In this document: piece by piece, positions 54,614 to 63,726 of the stretch | Position numbering within the stretch: the stretch's first letter is position 1 | How the letters are laid out: the number at the start of each line of letters is the position of its first letter | Position numbers and translations under genes: made by a program | Notes under the pieces: model-generated | Seen by the model: only the letters and a program-made list of their open reading frames with translations | Database searches by the model: none | Told to the model about the DNA's origin: nothing | Origin: Ryuthela nishihirai | Lineage: Eukaryota; Arthropoda; Arachnida; Araneae; Heptathelidae | DNA length: 64,000 bases | Direction of reading: 5' to 3' | Assembly (NCBI GenBank): GCA_038380435.1 | Contig: JAWZYU010000007.1 | Coordinates: forward strand, 25,399,001-25,463,000

Positions 54614-55835
54614 ACCTATCTTTCTATAGGGTGCTAAAAATGTAGAAAATAAGCATATCGATGGTGCAATCAGTCGCTGAGTTCGTATTCACTTCAAAGG
54701 AAGATAAGGCGCCGGTAATCTTGTGAAGTAGGGAAATCGGCGCCCTATATTGCTTCGAAGCGAATACGAACTCAGTGACCGATTGCGTAATCGGAATGCT
54801 TTAGCTTTATTTTACATTTTTTAGGGTCCTATAGGAAGATAGGTATTTTTTTTAATTTTAATTAATTTTTTTGTTTTTACTAAAAACACCTACCTTCCAA
54901 AACTTTAATATATGACCCAAATGGGACTCCCCTCCCTTTTCGAGTCAGATTTGAGGTAGCACACGACGTTGGAGACGTCACAAGCTTTGATTTGAGATAC
55001 TACTCGTTAAAATAGACCTCGAAAATCAACCTCCACATATTATCAAGGGGAATAGCGGGGACCAATTTCGAAATAGTTTACGACACTCATCATTATAAGT
55101 GATTTCATTTGATACCTAACTCATAACTGTAGGCACTCGCATTCGGAAGATATAGTAGAAGGACATTCGCCTTTTCCATTTTTTTGGGGCAAAGAAAGCA
55201 CGGCAAAGAAAGCTCATTACTTTCCGCACTCGCGTTCAGGAGATATAGGGGAACAATCGTTTTCCTAAAGCTATGTGTTAATTGTTCATAGTCTAGGATA
55301 GGGGTTCTCAACGTCGACTACACGGTAAAATGTTTTGGGTACGCCGTGAGAGCTCAAAAATCGCTAGCTATATGTTATATATAAATAAGTTTTTATTTTA
55401 TTCCCATTGTTATAATATAACTATAATTGTATCTATCTATACAAGGGGTACGTCAGTTACATACACATTACCAGGGGATACGTGAAGCATAAAAGGTTGA
55501 AAACCACTGGTGTAGGGCATTCCCCGCGTCAGAAGCTTTCAGGTGACGCATAGCATGTTACTTTCGGTCTTTGCGTTCTGGAGATATAGCTTAAGAATTG
55601 TTTTCATATTTCCTCTTTTTTAGGGGGGCAGAAAGCACGGAGGGTCAATTTTTTTTGCCTATGATATTCCCCGCGTCACAAGCATTCATTTGGCGCATAA
55701 ATCATTAAGTTTCTCCATCGCATTCGAAAGATATGGTGTAGCAACTTTTTGTCAAATCCACAAACCGACCAACACACCGACTGACAAAGCGACCAACCGA
55801 CAAATGTCAAAACTAAAAGCAATAGGAAGATAGGT
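54614..55835 (+). mobile_element. Element F copy 3 (most complete ends)
   Basis: It starts ACCTATCTTTCTAT (54614) and ends ATAGGAAGATAGGT (55835): 14-base ends that match at 13 positions when one is reversed. A palindromic head (about 54640-54850: GTAGAAAATAAG, TCGATGGTGCAATCAGTC and complements) is followed by the ~160-base subrepeat body with CATTCGGAAGATATAG, GTTCAGGAGATATAGGGGAA and GCGTCACAAGC words. A hAT-type MITE (55299-55509) is inserted. Confidence 0.75.
55299..55509. mobile_element. hAT-type MITE, uninterrupted copy
   Basis: The ends TAGGGGTTCTCAACG and, in reverse, CAGTGGTTTTCAACC form hAT-like terminal repeats. Flanks GTCTAGGA (55291-55298) and GTGTAGGG (55510-55517) agree at 6 of 8 bases. 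The interior (GGTAAAATGTTTTGGGTACG, CAAGGGGTACGTCAGTTACA) is shared with 6506-7305. It sits inside element F copy 3. Confidence 0.85.
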
Positions 55836-56370
55836 AAAAAAGAACATGTTCTCTTTAAAGAAACATTACGGCTATCCTGATTAACCACAATTTAAATTAG
55901 TCAAGCTGTAAGAAACCTTAACTTTGATCGAAGAACCAAAAAAAAATATTTTGTTTACAAAGGAATAACTATGAAAATCTGAAAGCTGTTGATTAGATTT
56001 AAGAAGAGTTTCAAAATTTTCTGCGTTTACTTACCTTGACAAAAAAGCTTTCATGTAATCTTAATAATCGATAGTAGCTTCCACTTTAAGTCCTGTATAC
56101 ATGGAGTGATTATTTATCACATTTTGTGAATATTAAGTCAAGTTTTCAGAAAACTATCGTATCGTAATTAAAGCCAGTGCCTGATGGCTGAAGTCATTTA
56201 TATTTAATGAGGCTTTTATCGTTTTCCATTTTTATTGCTCAATTAAACAAACGTCTTAGATGTAGCTTTAATTGCAAATGTTAGTAAATTATTAATTGAT
56301 ATTTTCATACCTCAGCTATCTATCACTTCGCAATTTAGATGTTGAAGTAAGTCTAGCAGAAACATTGCAA
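55836..56370. other. No recognisable gene
   Basis: AT-rich spacer. No feature recognised. Confidence 0.45.
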
Positions 56371-56373
56371 ATA

Positions 56374-56707
56374 CAGTGGACCCCCGATATAACGCGCATG
56401 TCGGGCGGGAAACAACACCCGCGTTATAAGGTGAACCGCGTTATACCGAGCGGCGCGGTGGCGACACAATAAATTTCACACTGTAAGCTTTTCCTTTACT
56501 CATCATGCATACAATAATTAAACACTGTTCAAAATACATGCAGGAACTCAATACATACACAATTACTCAATACGCAGTAACAATAAAATGCGATACTCAC
56601 TAACGCCGCACGGACCTGTATAAACATGTTTGAACTTATCGCGAACATCGCCCGCGCTATAACCGAGTGCGCGGTATAGCGAGCAGCGCTATAACGAAGG
56701 TCCACTG
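56374..56707. mobile_element. pogo/Tigger-type MITE
   Basis: CAGTGGACC at the left and GGTCCACTG at the right form ~24-bp imperfect inverted repeats (left continues CCCGATATAACGCG; right is preceded by CAGCGCTATAACGAA), flanked by a TA duplication (56372-56373, 56708-56709). CG-rich ends contrast with an AT-rich centre. There is no transposase. The ends differ from those of the Tigger element at 51.2 kb, so a different autonomous partner is implied. Confidence 0.9.
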
Positions 56708-56762
56708 TATTTCGGAATCTGTCGAATAATAAATAACTTTGAGAGCTCCTCAGCATTGGTAA

Positions 56763-56969
56763 AAAAAAATAAATAAATACCCCCTCAAGCAGCTGCTTGC
56801 CACAGAGGTCTGACAGGAGCCTGTCAGTTTATATGCCACAGTAGAAGGTCTGAGAGGATGGCAGGACCTCAGCAGAAAAACGACACAAACAGCCATGTCT
56901 TACCCGGTGCTCGAACCCAGGTCCCGTAGATCAGTAGCCAAGCGCGCTAACCACTCGGCCACGGGACGG
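56763..56969 (-). mobile_element. SINE-B copy, full length
   Basis: Well-preserved reverse copy (complement of the head CCACTCGGCCACGGGACGG; B-box complement GCTCGAACCC). A perfect 14-bp duplication CTCAGCATTGGTAA flanks it (56749-56762 and 56970-56983). Confidence 0.95.
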
Positions 56970-57202
56970 CTCAGCATTGGTAATCTCTGCTAATTATATT
57001 TAAAGATTCAGATAACATTTTTTCATCTTAACACAATTCTAGAACATGCTTGACCTAGTTTTGGGCAAGCGATGGAGCGTCAGTATATTAGAAAGTTATT
57101 CTATTATACGTTGCGTTAACTACTAGAAAAATCATATTCTAGCTATCATAACTTATGGGTGCAAACATTCTAGTAGCAATATCATCATATATTTTACTTA
57201 GA

Positions 57203-57460
57203 TACACTACCTTCCAAAAAGCATTCAGACACACGTGGATTTCATATTGACGTCACTACCACCCGTCCGAGGCCTACGCACCTGCCCATGGCACCCGTTT
57301 CAACAGCATGTCTGTCCTCCTTTGACAACTACGACACATTCCGACCTTCTGGGCAGACGTTTCACCAACGAATGATAGACTGCAGCCAGTATAGTCCGCC
57401 GTTCCTCGTGCAGGACAGTAGCCAGTGCAACTACCGATGTGGGACGTGTTCTCCTAATTC
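57203..57460 (-). pseudogene. Tc1-like transposase C-terminus and end
   Basis: Read on minus, 57440-57330 gives a frame with EERRTILAAVYHSLVKRLPR followed by a CVVVVKGGQT block, the typical C-terminal end of Tc1-family transposases. About 100 bases further, the terminal sequence TACACTACCTTCCAAAAAGC (plus strand, about 57204) resembles a Tc1-type inverted repeat. The rest of the element is missing. Confidence 0.7.
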
Positions 57461-57639
57461 TTATTGATCTATAATTTTTCTTGTATATCAGGCAGATTTG
57501 TGATCAGCGACAAGCTTACCTAAAGCCACATCTTTACTAGTTCTATATATTGAGAAGGGAACTTGTTCGTCCTATGTCTGGCAAGAGTACTATAAAAGAA
57601 ATAACATCACCATTGCCATCGCCTCTAAGAACAATTTGC

Positions 57640-58625
57640 CGTCAGCGACATTTTTTAAAATTTCATCTCTGGGAGATATTAACTCATGCTTGATTGGAAT
57701 CATTACACATCAATCATGCTCATACAGAGAGTCACCTGCAAATCCGCCATGGATTTGTCCACCTTATAAAATTCTTACCAAATCTCTCAGTTTCAGCAGC
57801 TATCTTCACAACCTACTATCATGATCAGATCATATTTCTACTCTGAATTAAAACAAAAATGTCCAGAGTCTGTTTGGATTGGAACGGATGCTTCAACAGC
57901 AAATCAACAAATTGAATTGAAACTTATAGAAATTAACAAATTGAATTCCACAAGTGAAATCTTCATTTGTGGAAAATTACAAACAGGAACATCAATATTC
58001 TCAGCTGAAGCTACAGCACTGATCAGAGTCATCACCTCTATTATTCAACAAAATAATCATTTTTCTCCTATTATCTGACTCGAAATCGGTGCTAACAGCA
58101 CTCAGTAACATTTCGACAAAATCAGGCACAACTCTTCTTGATCTACATAGTTTTCTTCAACAAGCAATGCTTTGCGTTTCGTCCATTGTTTTGCTTTGGG
58201 TTCCCGGACATCGAAACCTAGAGATCGATGAGTCAACTGATTCCATGTCAACAAGAGCAGCAACTCTTCCAAATTTGCATCCAGAATCAACTTTGTATGT
58301 AGAGTAATGGTCACAAGGAATTATATAAACATCACAGGATAGAATAGGAATCCTCTGCTCTGTCACGTATATTACCATATCTAACTAGATATTTACACTT
58401 GAAGAAATTATGGAAACCTTAATAACCTGCTGGCTTCTTTATGCTGCACCACTGTAAGCATTCCTCCACAGATGTCATCTAGACAACAACAGCGACTGTC
58501 CCAATTGTGGGCAACGTGAAACTGATCACTTGCTTCTCCATTGGCCAAGCCTAGAAAATATAAGGGCTCCAATGCTAACTTACTTCAGATTCCACGGATT
58601 GAAGACAAGTAGTCGTAATTACTGA
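57640..58625 (+). pseudogene. LINE RNase H domain and zinc-knuckle tail (I/Jockey-type)
   Basis: A linker with NPPWICPPYKI (about 57740) precedes an RNase H: WIGTDAS (57868; first Asp), FSAEATALI (57996; Glu), LSDSKSVLTAL (about 58071; Asp, after a frame shift) and VLLWVPGHRNLE (58188). The terminal Asp block is degraded. Near 58490-58560 the tail encodes CPNCGQRETDHLLLH, a CCH-type knuckle that usually follows the RNase H in these LINEs. Several frameshifts are present. The RT is absent. Confidence 0.85.
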
Positions 58626-58893
58626 ACAGAAGGGAAAAGAAAAAGTTCCTTCCCCCCTTCCCCCGACGTGTTTGCTGGAGGTTGACTGTTTAGGAGGGGC
58701 GTGACAGAAATGACGTCACCGCTGGATGCTTTCTGTTGCTAGGTTAAGGGGTGTAACCTTTCGACCCCCCACTGTAACCCTTTAGTCTCTAGGTTTCATT
58801 GGTTGTTTACCCCTTTAGTCTCTAGGTTTGATTGGTCATTAACCCCTTCGACCCTCAATTTTTAATGGATGACCTCATTTTTCTTGAATGTGA

Positions 58894-59222
58894 TTGGACG
58901 TGTTGCTCATTGGAATGAAAAGGCGCTGCAGCGGTTCGGGAGCCACAGTCATGGCTTTTGCAGATGTTGTTCTGGAATCTGTTCAGCAGTATTGGTGTGG
59001 TCAGCCCAATGACCAATTAGTGCCTGTGTTTCCCGGTCTATTGGAACAGCTGGTGTGCGACAGCATCATTAGATGACTGCCCGATCCTTCTGTAGAGAAA
59101 GTGGCACTGACATTCATGCTGAAAGCCCACAAATATGGTTATCTTGTTCTTGAAGGACTTAAGCATATCGACTTTGAAGACTTGGTTGAGACAGTGAAGG
59201 CAGCCAGCGTCTTCTCGCAGTG
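58894..59222 (+). pseudogene. Unrecognised small helical protein of the Polinton-like cluster
   Basis: An ATG at 58915 starts a frame with FADVVLESVQQYW and, past one in-frame stop (TGA 59074-59076), VEKVALTFMLKAHKYGYLVL ending near 59220. I do not recognise the family. The second half has the same spacing of hydrophobics, Gly and DF.D motifs as the end of the ORF at 60761-61081 (AFVVTAWARGLL ... FGDVLKRAK), hinting at paralogous proteins. Confidence 0.45.
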
Positions 59223-59810
59223 AACGACATCCTCATCAGCTCATCAGGTATGCTAGATATTAGCTGTGTTCCAGATCATTCTGAAATACGTCACGTCTGC
59301 TGCGTCTTAGATCTAGACGGTTTCACTGTGAAGGGTAAATTCCTGACCCATGAACCAGGTTATTCGGACTTAAGGGGCGTGACGGGTGTCTACAGATTCG
59401 ACCTTTCCTTTGTGACGTATATTCCTCAGAAGGACTGGAAAACAATTTGTTACGTGTCCAAACACGTTATGGGCCTTCCCTTTTACCCTCGTTTCGGTGA
59501 AGTGGTGTGGGAGTACGGGTGTCTGGAAGATATTGTACGTCGTCGCAAGCCTTTTGCTTCTGTCATCGCTTGCAAGGGAGGATTCTACGAGAAGCGACTA
59601 TTGACCAGACTTGGTATAACCTCGCTGGATTTAATTTTATTTCGAAAAATTGGTTGTCCACGTTTCAAAGACTTTACTAAAATACCTGGAAATGAGTGCG
59701 GTTATCACGAAGGGTGTGGAGTGCATTGTTCACAATTCGAGACAGCAGGATTTAGCACATGGATGAACGAGTATATCGAGAAGCACTCTACGCAATGGAC
59801 CGGTCGTTAA
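59220..59810 (+). CDS. Putative exonuclease-like protein of the cluster
   Basis: Open for 196 codons. No ATG exists at the 5' limit; the first is about 59250, so the start may be there or upstream in a spliced or frameshifted form. VCCVLDLDGF near the N-terminus looks like an acidic Exo I motif, IACKGGFYEKRLL sits where Exo II is expected, and CGYHEGCGVHCSQFE near the end carries His/Cys that could bind metal. From memory, proteins with this D-x-D-G-F / KGG-x-x-EK pattern occur in arthropod mobile or viral-like DNA, but the DEDD/RNase H-like fold is my inference. It overlaps the next ORF by ~50 bases, as in compact viral-type genomes. Confidence 0.5.
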   Translation: MNDILISSSGMLDISCVPDHSEIRHVCCVLDLDGFTVKGKFLTHEPGYSDLRGVTGVYRFDLSFVTYIPQKDWKTICYVSKHVMGLPFYPRFGEVVWEYGCLEDIVRRRKPFASVIACKGGFYEKRLLTRLGITSLDLILFRKIGCPRFKDFTKIPGNECGYHEGCGVHCSQFETAGFSTWMNEYIEKHSTQWTGR

Positions 59811-60076
59811 TTGGTCAACCGCACGGACAATTAGAGGTTTTTCCTTTGATGAATTTGTGGGACTTGTTCGACGAACCTGACTATTTTGGCGAGAACGCTT
59901 CACCTATGATTGAAGATCTGGTCCCTGTTGAAAACAATCCTTCTGTGAATGAAGAAGGCAGCCTTCCTGTGAATGAAGAAGACACGCCAACTGTGAATGA
60001 AAGCACTCTCCTATTAGTGATGAGGAAAACCCTTCATGTGTTAAACGATGGAGGGAACCATCCGTCTCAACCGTGA
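59759..60076 (+). CDS. Acidic repeat protein, unrecognised
   Basis: 105 codons from ATG 59759, overlapping the preceding ORF's end. An acidic N-terminal half (LFDEPDYFGENASP) is followed by three imperfect octapeptides of VNEE type (PSVNEEGS, LPVNEEDT, PTVNES). Downstream to about 60267, in another frame, is a Pro-rich then Arg/Lys-rich stretch that may be its frameshifted tail. Family unknown. Confidence 0.4.
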   Translation: MDERVYREALYAMDRSLIGQPHGQLEVFPLMNLWDLFDEPDYFGENASPMIEDLVPVENNPSVNEEGSLPVNEEDTPTVNESTLLLVMRKTLHVLNDGGNHPSQP

Positions 60077-60371
60077 CTCCACCACCGTCCCTGGTTCCAA
60101 TGCACCCGCCACACCTGAAGCCAAAACCTAGACGGAAATGACGTGGAAGTCTGTCCCTCCTCAGTACGAGGATTCTCCACTAGAGGTGCAACCTGTACAA
60201 CCTAGGAGGGAGAAACGTAAAGGTACCTCCGCACGTCGGAGACTTAAGCGGCTGAAAAACCTGTAGAACACAACAGTTGTCGTCATGCAGCCTGCTAGTG
60301 AACACTCCTACCCTCTCGGAGATGAGATTTTCGTCATGCGTAGACTGTAACGTGAACGTCTCCAGGTCCAC

Positions 60372-60752
60372 ATGTGTTGTTACCGCAGCTTCAGTGAAGG
60401 AGGCCTACTTTACCCGACGAAGAAAGGGGTCACTCTAACCCTTCCAGAGTGGCAGGAATTATTAGTGGTGTTGGACAGAATCGACGTCGCTAATTCCACC
60501 GAAAGAGAGACTTGGTTCTTGACGAGCAACCTACAATTGTGCATTTATTGTAATAGTGATGGGTGCCGGTGCCTCGACATCATCAAATCTCTACCTACTT
60601 CGACATCTTGCGGTGTTAATTTCGCCTTGGCCCAGTGGGAGGAAATGCAAAACCGTCGCGACGATGTGAAGAACAGCCTGGATCATCACTGCAGGTCCGA
60701 TGTTAATTTTCACCTGCGGCATTTTCACCTCAACAGAGAGACCATCAACTAG
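60372..60752 (+). CDS. Protein with two PC4-like (ssDNA-binding type) segments
   Basis: 126 codons from ATG 60372, intact. Two segments share the K/CGV-x-L/F-x-L-x-x-W-x-E/x-L/M signature: YPTKKGVTLTLPEWQELLVV (residues about 14-33) and TSCGVNFALAQWEEMQ (about 77-92). This resembles the beta-strand/helix end of the PC4/Sub1 coactivator fold, which binds single-stranded DNA. A Cys cluster (LCIYCNSDGCRC) and a His-rich tail (HHCRSDVNFHLRHFHLN) could bind metal. In a DNA-virus-like element it could act in replication or transcription. The PC4 link is by pattern only. Confidence 0.5.
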   Translation: MCCYRSFSEGGLLYPTKKGVTLTLPEWQELLVVLDRIDVANSTERETWFLTSNLQLCIYCNSDGCRCLDIIKSLPTSTSCGVNFALAQWEEMQNRRDDVKNSLDHHCRSDVNFHLRHFHLNRETIN

Positions 60753-60760
60753 CGTTTCTT

Positions 60761-61081
60761 TTGACTCCTCCGGCAGAGGGTCAAATACATTTGATTCAGC
60801 TATTGACGGACATTGTAGTGCACTTTCTAATTCAAGCCTTGCTACCCGGGACTAGGCTTATAGAGCCAGAGGATAAAGAACATTGTTTGAATACTTATTT
60901 GAACGATGTAGTGCGCTCATTGGACATTGACGCTATTGCTAATGCATTTGTTGTAACGGCGTGGGCTCGAGGCCTCCTCTGTTATGTAGACGACGCTTTT
61001 CTTTCCTCTCTGTCCTTTGGTGACGTGTTAAAGAGAGCGAAAGACAACCTGTGTACTAGCGACAATTGGTTTTGTAAATAA
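60761..61081 (+). CDS. Unrecognised small helical protein of the cluster
   Basis: Open 106-codon stretch (no ATG at its start; it may begin further upstream, overlapping the previous ORF). Hydrophobic helices (IQLLTDIVVHFLIQALLPG; AFVVTAWARGLLCYVDDAF) end with FGDVLKRAKDNLC. The final part resembles that of the ORF at 58894-59222. Followed after 50 bases by the small membrane ORF. Function unknown. Confidence 0.4.
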   Translation: MTPPAEGQIHLIQLLTDIVVHFLIQALLPGTRLIEPEDKEHCLNTYLNDVVRSLDIDAIANAFVVTAWARGLLCYVDDAFLSSLSFGDVLKRAKDNLCTSDNWFCK

Positions 61082-61129
61082 AAGTCCGATATTACCTAAC
61101 AATTACTGTGTTGTGTACTCATTTACGTT

Positions 61130-61273
61130 ATGAATCGTGTGAAGACAGCATCAGCAACAGCTGTTCTCGGTACGCTGATAGGGATCGCTGTGATTTGTGG
61201 GGTTACGTTATCTTCAGATTATTTAGCCACACGTTGCGGAGATTCTAGCATTTGGGAGGAAATATTTGGTTGA
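61130..61273 (+). CDS. Small single-pass membrane protein
   Basis: An intact 47-codon ORF from ATG 61130 to TGA 61271-61273. The N-terminus MNRVKTASATAV is basic/polar, a hydrophobic segment of about 17 residues (VLGTLIGIAVICGVTLS) is a plausible transmembrane helix, and the tail is polar. It overlaps the next reading frame. Small membrane proteins are common in adenovirus- and Polinton-like genomes, but the assignment is by hydropathy only. Confidence 0.45.
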   Translation: MNRVKTASATAVLGTLIGIAVICGVTLSSDYLATRCGDSSIWEEIFG

Positions 61274-61461
61274 GCGTGTGTGATAAAACAGTGGATATCA
61301 GATTATTTTTACGTAAACAACCGACGGTGAAAGGAATTAACTTATCTTTATCTCAGTGGAAGAAACTCGTTACTCTGGAAGGTTGGGTCGAGAAAAATGT
61401 TGTGGGTTCCGAGTTACCGATTCTGTCTGGTGGAGGTGGGAACAAAAGCGATGTACCATGA
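61252..61461 (+). CDS. PC4-like segment ORF
   Basis: An open stretch of 69 codons without its own ATG, overlapping the membrane ORF. VDIRLFL...VKGINLSLSQWKKLV matches the PC4 pattern more closely than the two segments at 60.4-60.65 kb (VDIR strand, then KGI-x-L-x-x-x-Q-W). It ends in a Gly-rich tail (LSGGGGNKS). The lack of a start codon suggests a lost 5' end or a spliced or frameshifted product. A partly overlapping ORF (61449-61682) shows no known domain. Confidence 0.5.
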   Translation: MGGNIWLSVCDKTVDIRLFLRKQPTVKGINLSLSQWKKLVTLEGWVEKNVVGSELPILSGGGGNKSDVP

Positions 61462-61575
61462 CAATTTACACATCGAGAGAGTTGTGTGAAGAGACTGCAG
61501 ACCGTACATCTATAGACGTACCTGACTCCCTTCCTATCGAGGTCTGGATTAAAAAGGGAAAGCTACTGCTGGTCG

Positions 61576-62585
61576 ATGAACGACGCGTTGAAAAAAACTT
61601 ATTACGATCCCAAGAACCCTGGCAGTTATGGAGGGGTGACTCGATTATCCCAGAGTACTGGACAGGATACAAAGACAGTTAGAGAATGGTTAGCGGGTCA
61701 AGAGACGTACACTCTCCACAGACCGGCAATGAGCAAATTCAAAAGGAACCAAACGTACATGACAGGTCTGGATCAACAATGGCAGGCGGATTTAATGTTC
61801 GTGAAAAATATTGCACGATTTAATTATGCTGTGTGTACATATTAGTCGTCATCGATATTTTCTCTCGCTATGCATGTGTGGTTCCTGTGAAAAAGAAAAC
61901 AGGAACTGCTGTGAAAGAATCATTTGAACAGATTCTAGCACAGGGTCGTGAACCCATGACTCTAATCACCGATCAGGGGACAGAATTCACAAACCGTGTT
62001 TTGCAAAAATTCCTAAAAGAAAAAGACATGTACTTCTTCATGTCTCATAGTGATAAGAAAGACTGAATCGAACCCTGAGGGAAACATTATGGCGTTATTT
62101 CACTAAACATAAAAATGTTTGATTCTTACACTCTCTGGATTCCATAGTGAAGAGTTATAATGCTTCCAAACATCGAGCTCATGGCCTTGCTCCCAAGGAC
62201 GTGGATCTCTTTAATTAGAGTGTCGTCTGGGAGAGATTATACGGAGCGCCAAAGCAGGCAGAACCTGTCCGTTTTAAAGAGGGAGATCACATGAGACTCA
62301 GCAGTTTGAAGCTTCCATTCAAGAAAGGTGCGTCGCAACAGTGGACTCGAGAGATATTTCGAGTGAAAAGAATCGTACCTAGAACACCTCCCGTTTGTGA
62401 AGTGGTAGATAGTGATGGGAGGTAGATAGTAAAGTGGAACTTTCTATAGCCGAGAACTGCAGGAAATAAATCTTCCTGACCTCTACGCAGTGTAAAAAAT
62501 CTTGGACCGGGACCGCAAAAAAGGCTTCTTAGTGAAGTGGAGAGATTATCCTACTCCCAGCTGGATATCAGAAAATGGCTTCCTA
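61576..62585 (+). pseudogene. Chromodomain integrase (DDE/rve), frameshifted
   Basis: From ATG 61576 the frame holds a conserved N-terminal region (YYDPKNPGSYGG; REWLAGQETYTLHRP) and the start of the rve core, QWQADLMFV (first catalytic Asp, about 61789), to a stop at 61843-61845. The next frame (61833-62066) has VVIDIFSRYACVVP and LITDQGTEF (second catalytic Asp, about 61970). The segment containing the last acidic residue is broken by stops beyond 62066. Near 62495-62575 a chromodomain signature (FLVKWRDYPTPSW) closes the protein and overlaps the start of the next gene. Polinton-type integrases share this layout and insert element DNA into the host chromosome. Confidence 0.8.
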
Positions 62586-62805
62586 CTTAACTCTCCCTTC
62601 CTCCGACAGCATTGACGTTTACCCTTCTAACACTCAGAGCGATTATACTACGAGACTGGCACAGCCAATCGAGCTGAATGGTGAATGGGAGGTAGCGCTA
62701 TCCGAGATTCACATTCCCACGAGTTGGTATAATATCGACGATTCGAATAGCTCCTTCTCCACGCATTTCAGATGGTTCCCCTCCTTTCCTAAAGATGCAA
62801 TTTAG
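62575..62805 (+). pseudogene. Structural-type protein, N-terminal part
   Basis: ATG 62575 begins SYLTLPSSDSIDVYPSNTQS ... then IELNGEWEVALSEIHIPTSW. This beginning is characteristic, to my memory, of a protein family found next to chromodomain integrases in Polinton/adintovirus-like elements and probably part of the particle. The frame stops at 62803-62805. The continuation lies in other frames towards 62915. The start overlaps the integrase end by a few codons. Confidence 0.6.
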
Positions 62806-62914
62806 ATCTCGCTAAGTTCGCGATACTTTGGAAAGCCTATGAAGAGAGTGGGGATTGTAAAAAGTATTCAGCATCAAATTCCTACAGATATAGATATTAA
62901 AGTGATGAAAAGAG

Positions 62915-63541
62915 ATGATATGGTTGTTCCAGATTGGAGCTACTAATTATTCATTGTTTTTTACGAAAAAGACAGAGAGTTTCAACACATTCTTCAATAT
63001 CGACGCGGCGTACATGGAAACTCTTCACTACGGCAACTTCTCTAGCAAGGTCAGAAAGGATGATGGTGATTTCTTCACCCCCGATTCATCACTTTATTTT
63101 TACTTACTACCCCATCCTGTGATGAAAGGAAACGCGAACCAGATACCCCACGGTCGTTACGAAAATGTGGAAGCTATTTTCTCTGCTATGCTTCAAACTA
63201 TGTCTTCCGAAGATAGAAAACATTACGGCCTCAAGAAACTGGCTAATAATCATACACAAATCACCAATAGTGCTAGTTATTACCTCATGTTCCCTGCCTC
63301 TTCCAAAGGGTTGGGAGAATTACTAGGTTTTGACAAATTCGAATATTTGTATAACATCTCCGTGTACAAGTATGCCATTGATATTAACGCGGGTATATCT
63401 GGTATTTATGTGTACTCCGACCTGGTAGCGCCTCATTTATTAGGCGACACTTATGCAGAGCTGTTACATGTGATTAACCCCTCTACAAAAACAGCCAACA
63501 ACGAGGCTATAGTGAAAACTTTTACGAGTGCTGTTTATTAA
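62915..63541 (+). pseudogene. Structural-type protein, C-terminal part
   Basis: A 208-codon open stretch (its ATG is internal to a larger broken gene) containing LMFPASSKGLGELLGFD, then INAGISGIYVYSDLVAPHLL with GDTYAELL. Related proteins have a YVY-x-D-x-V-x-P-x-x-x-GD signature here. A TAA at 63539-63541 interrupts it. The conserved C-terminal end (YGKVLVKLHF) is still readable downstream near 63618-63647. Together with 62575-62805 it represents one broken gene. Role inferred as a capsid component. Confidence 0.6.
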
Positions 63542-63650
63542 CCTCTGGCAAGGAACGTGTTCGAGAGTATGAGAATATTTCTGCGTACAGATAGTGGGGA
63601 ATCGTAATCTTTTAAGTACGGTAAAGTTTTAGTCAAGCTGCACTTTCGTC

Positions 63651-63726
63651 ATGCGAATCATGTACACAGAGCCTAGTCCCTCCACCTACCTGATGTACTA
63701 CAGGGCTCAGACGGGCGCAGGGGTGT
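63651..63726 (+). pseudogene. Start of next structural gene, cut by SINE-A
   Basis: ATG 63651 (or 63660) encodes ~25 residues ending YLMYYRAQTGAGV, then runs into the SINE-A. A YY-x-x-Q-x-G-x-G beginning is what I recall for the small gene that follows the previous protein in such elements. Only this stub is in the window. Confidence 0.5.

Larger units (their letters stand above)
58640..63726 (+). mobile_element. Decayed Polinton/Maverick (adintovirus-like) element, partial
   Basis: A co-oriented cluster of small, closely spaced or overlapping ORFs, visibly less AT-rich than its surroundings: an exonuclease-like gene, PC4-like ORFs, a small membrane protein, a chromodomain integrase and structural-type proteins. 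Protein-primed DNA polymerase, packaging ATPase, protease and terminal repeats are not seen; they may lie beyond the window or be lost. At the left is a promoter-like CCCTTTAGTCTCTAGGTTT.ATTGGT repeat (two and a half units, 58784-58850). A SINE-A at 63727 cuts the last ORF. Assignment rests on the integrase and gene company, partly from memory. Confidence 0.65.
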
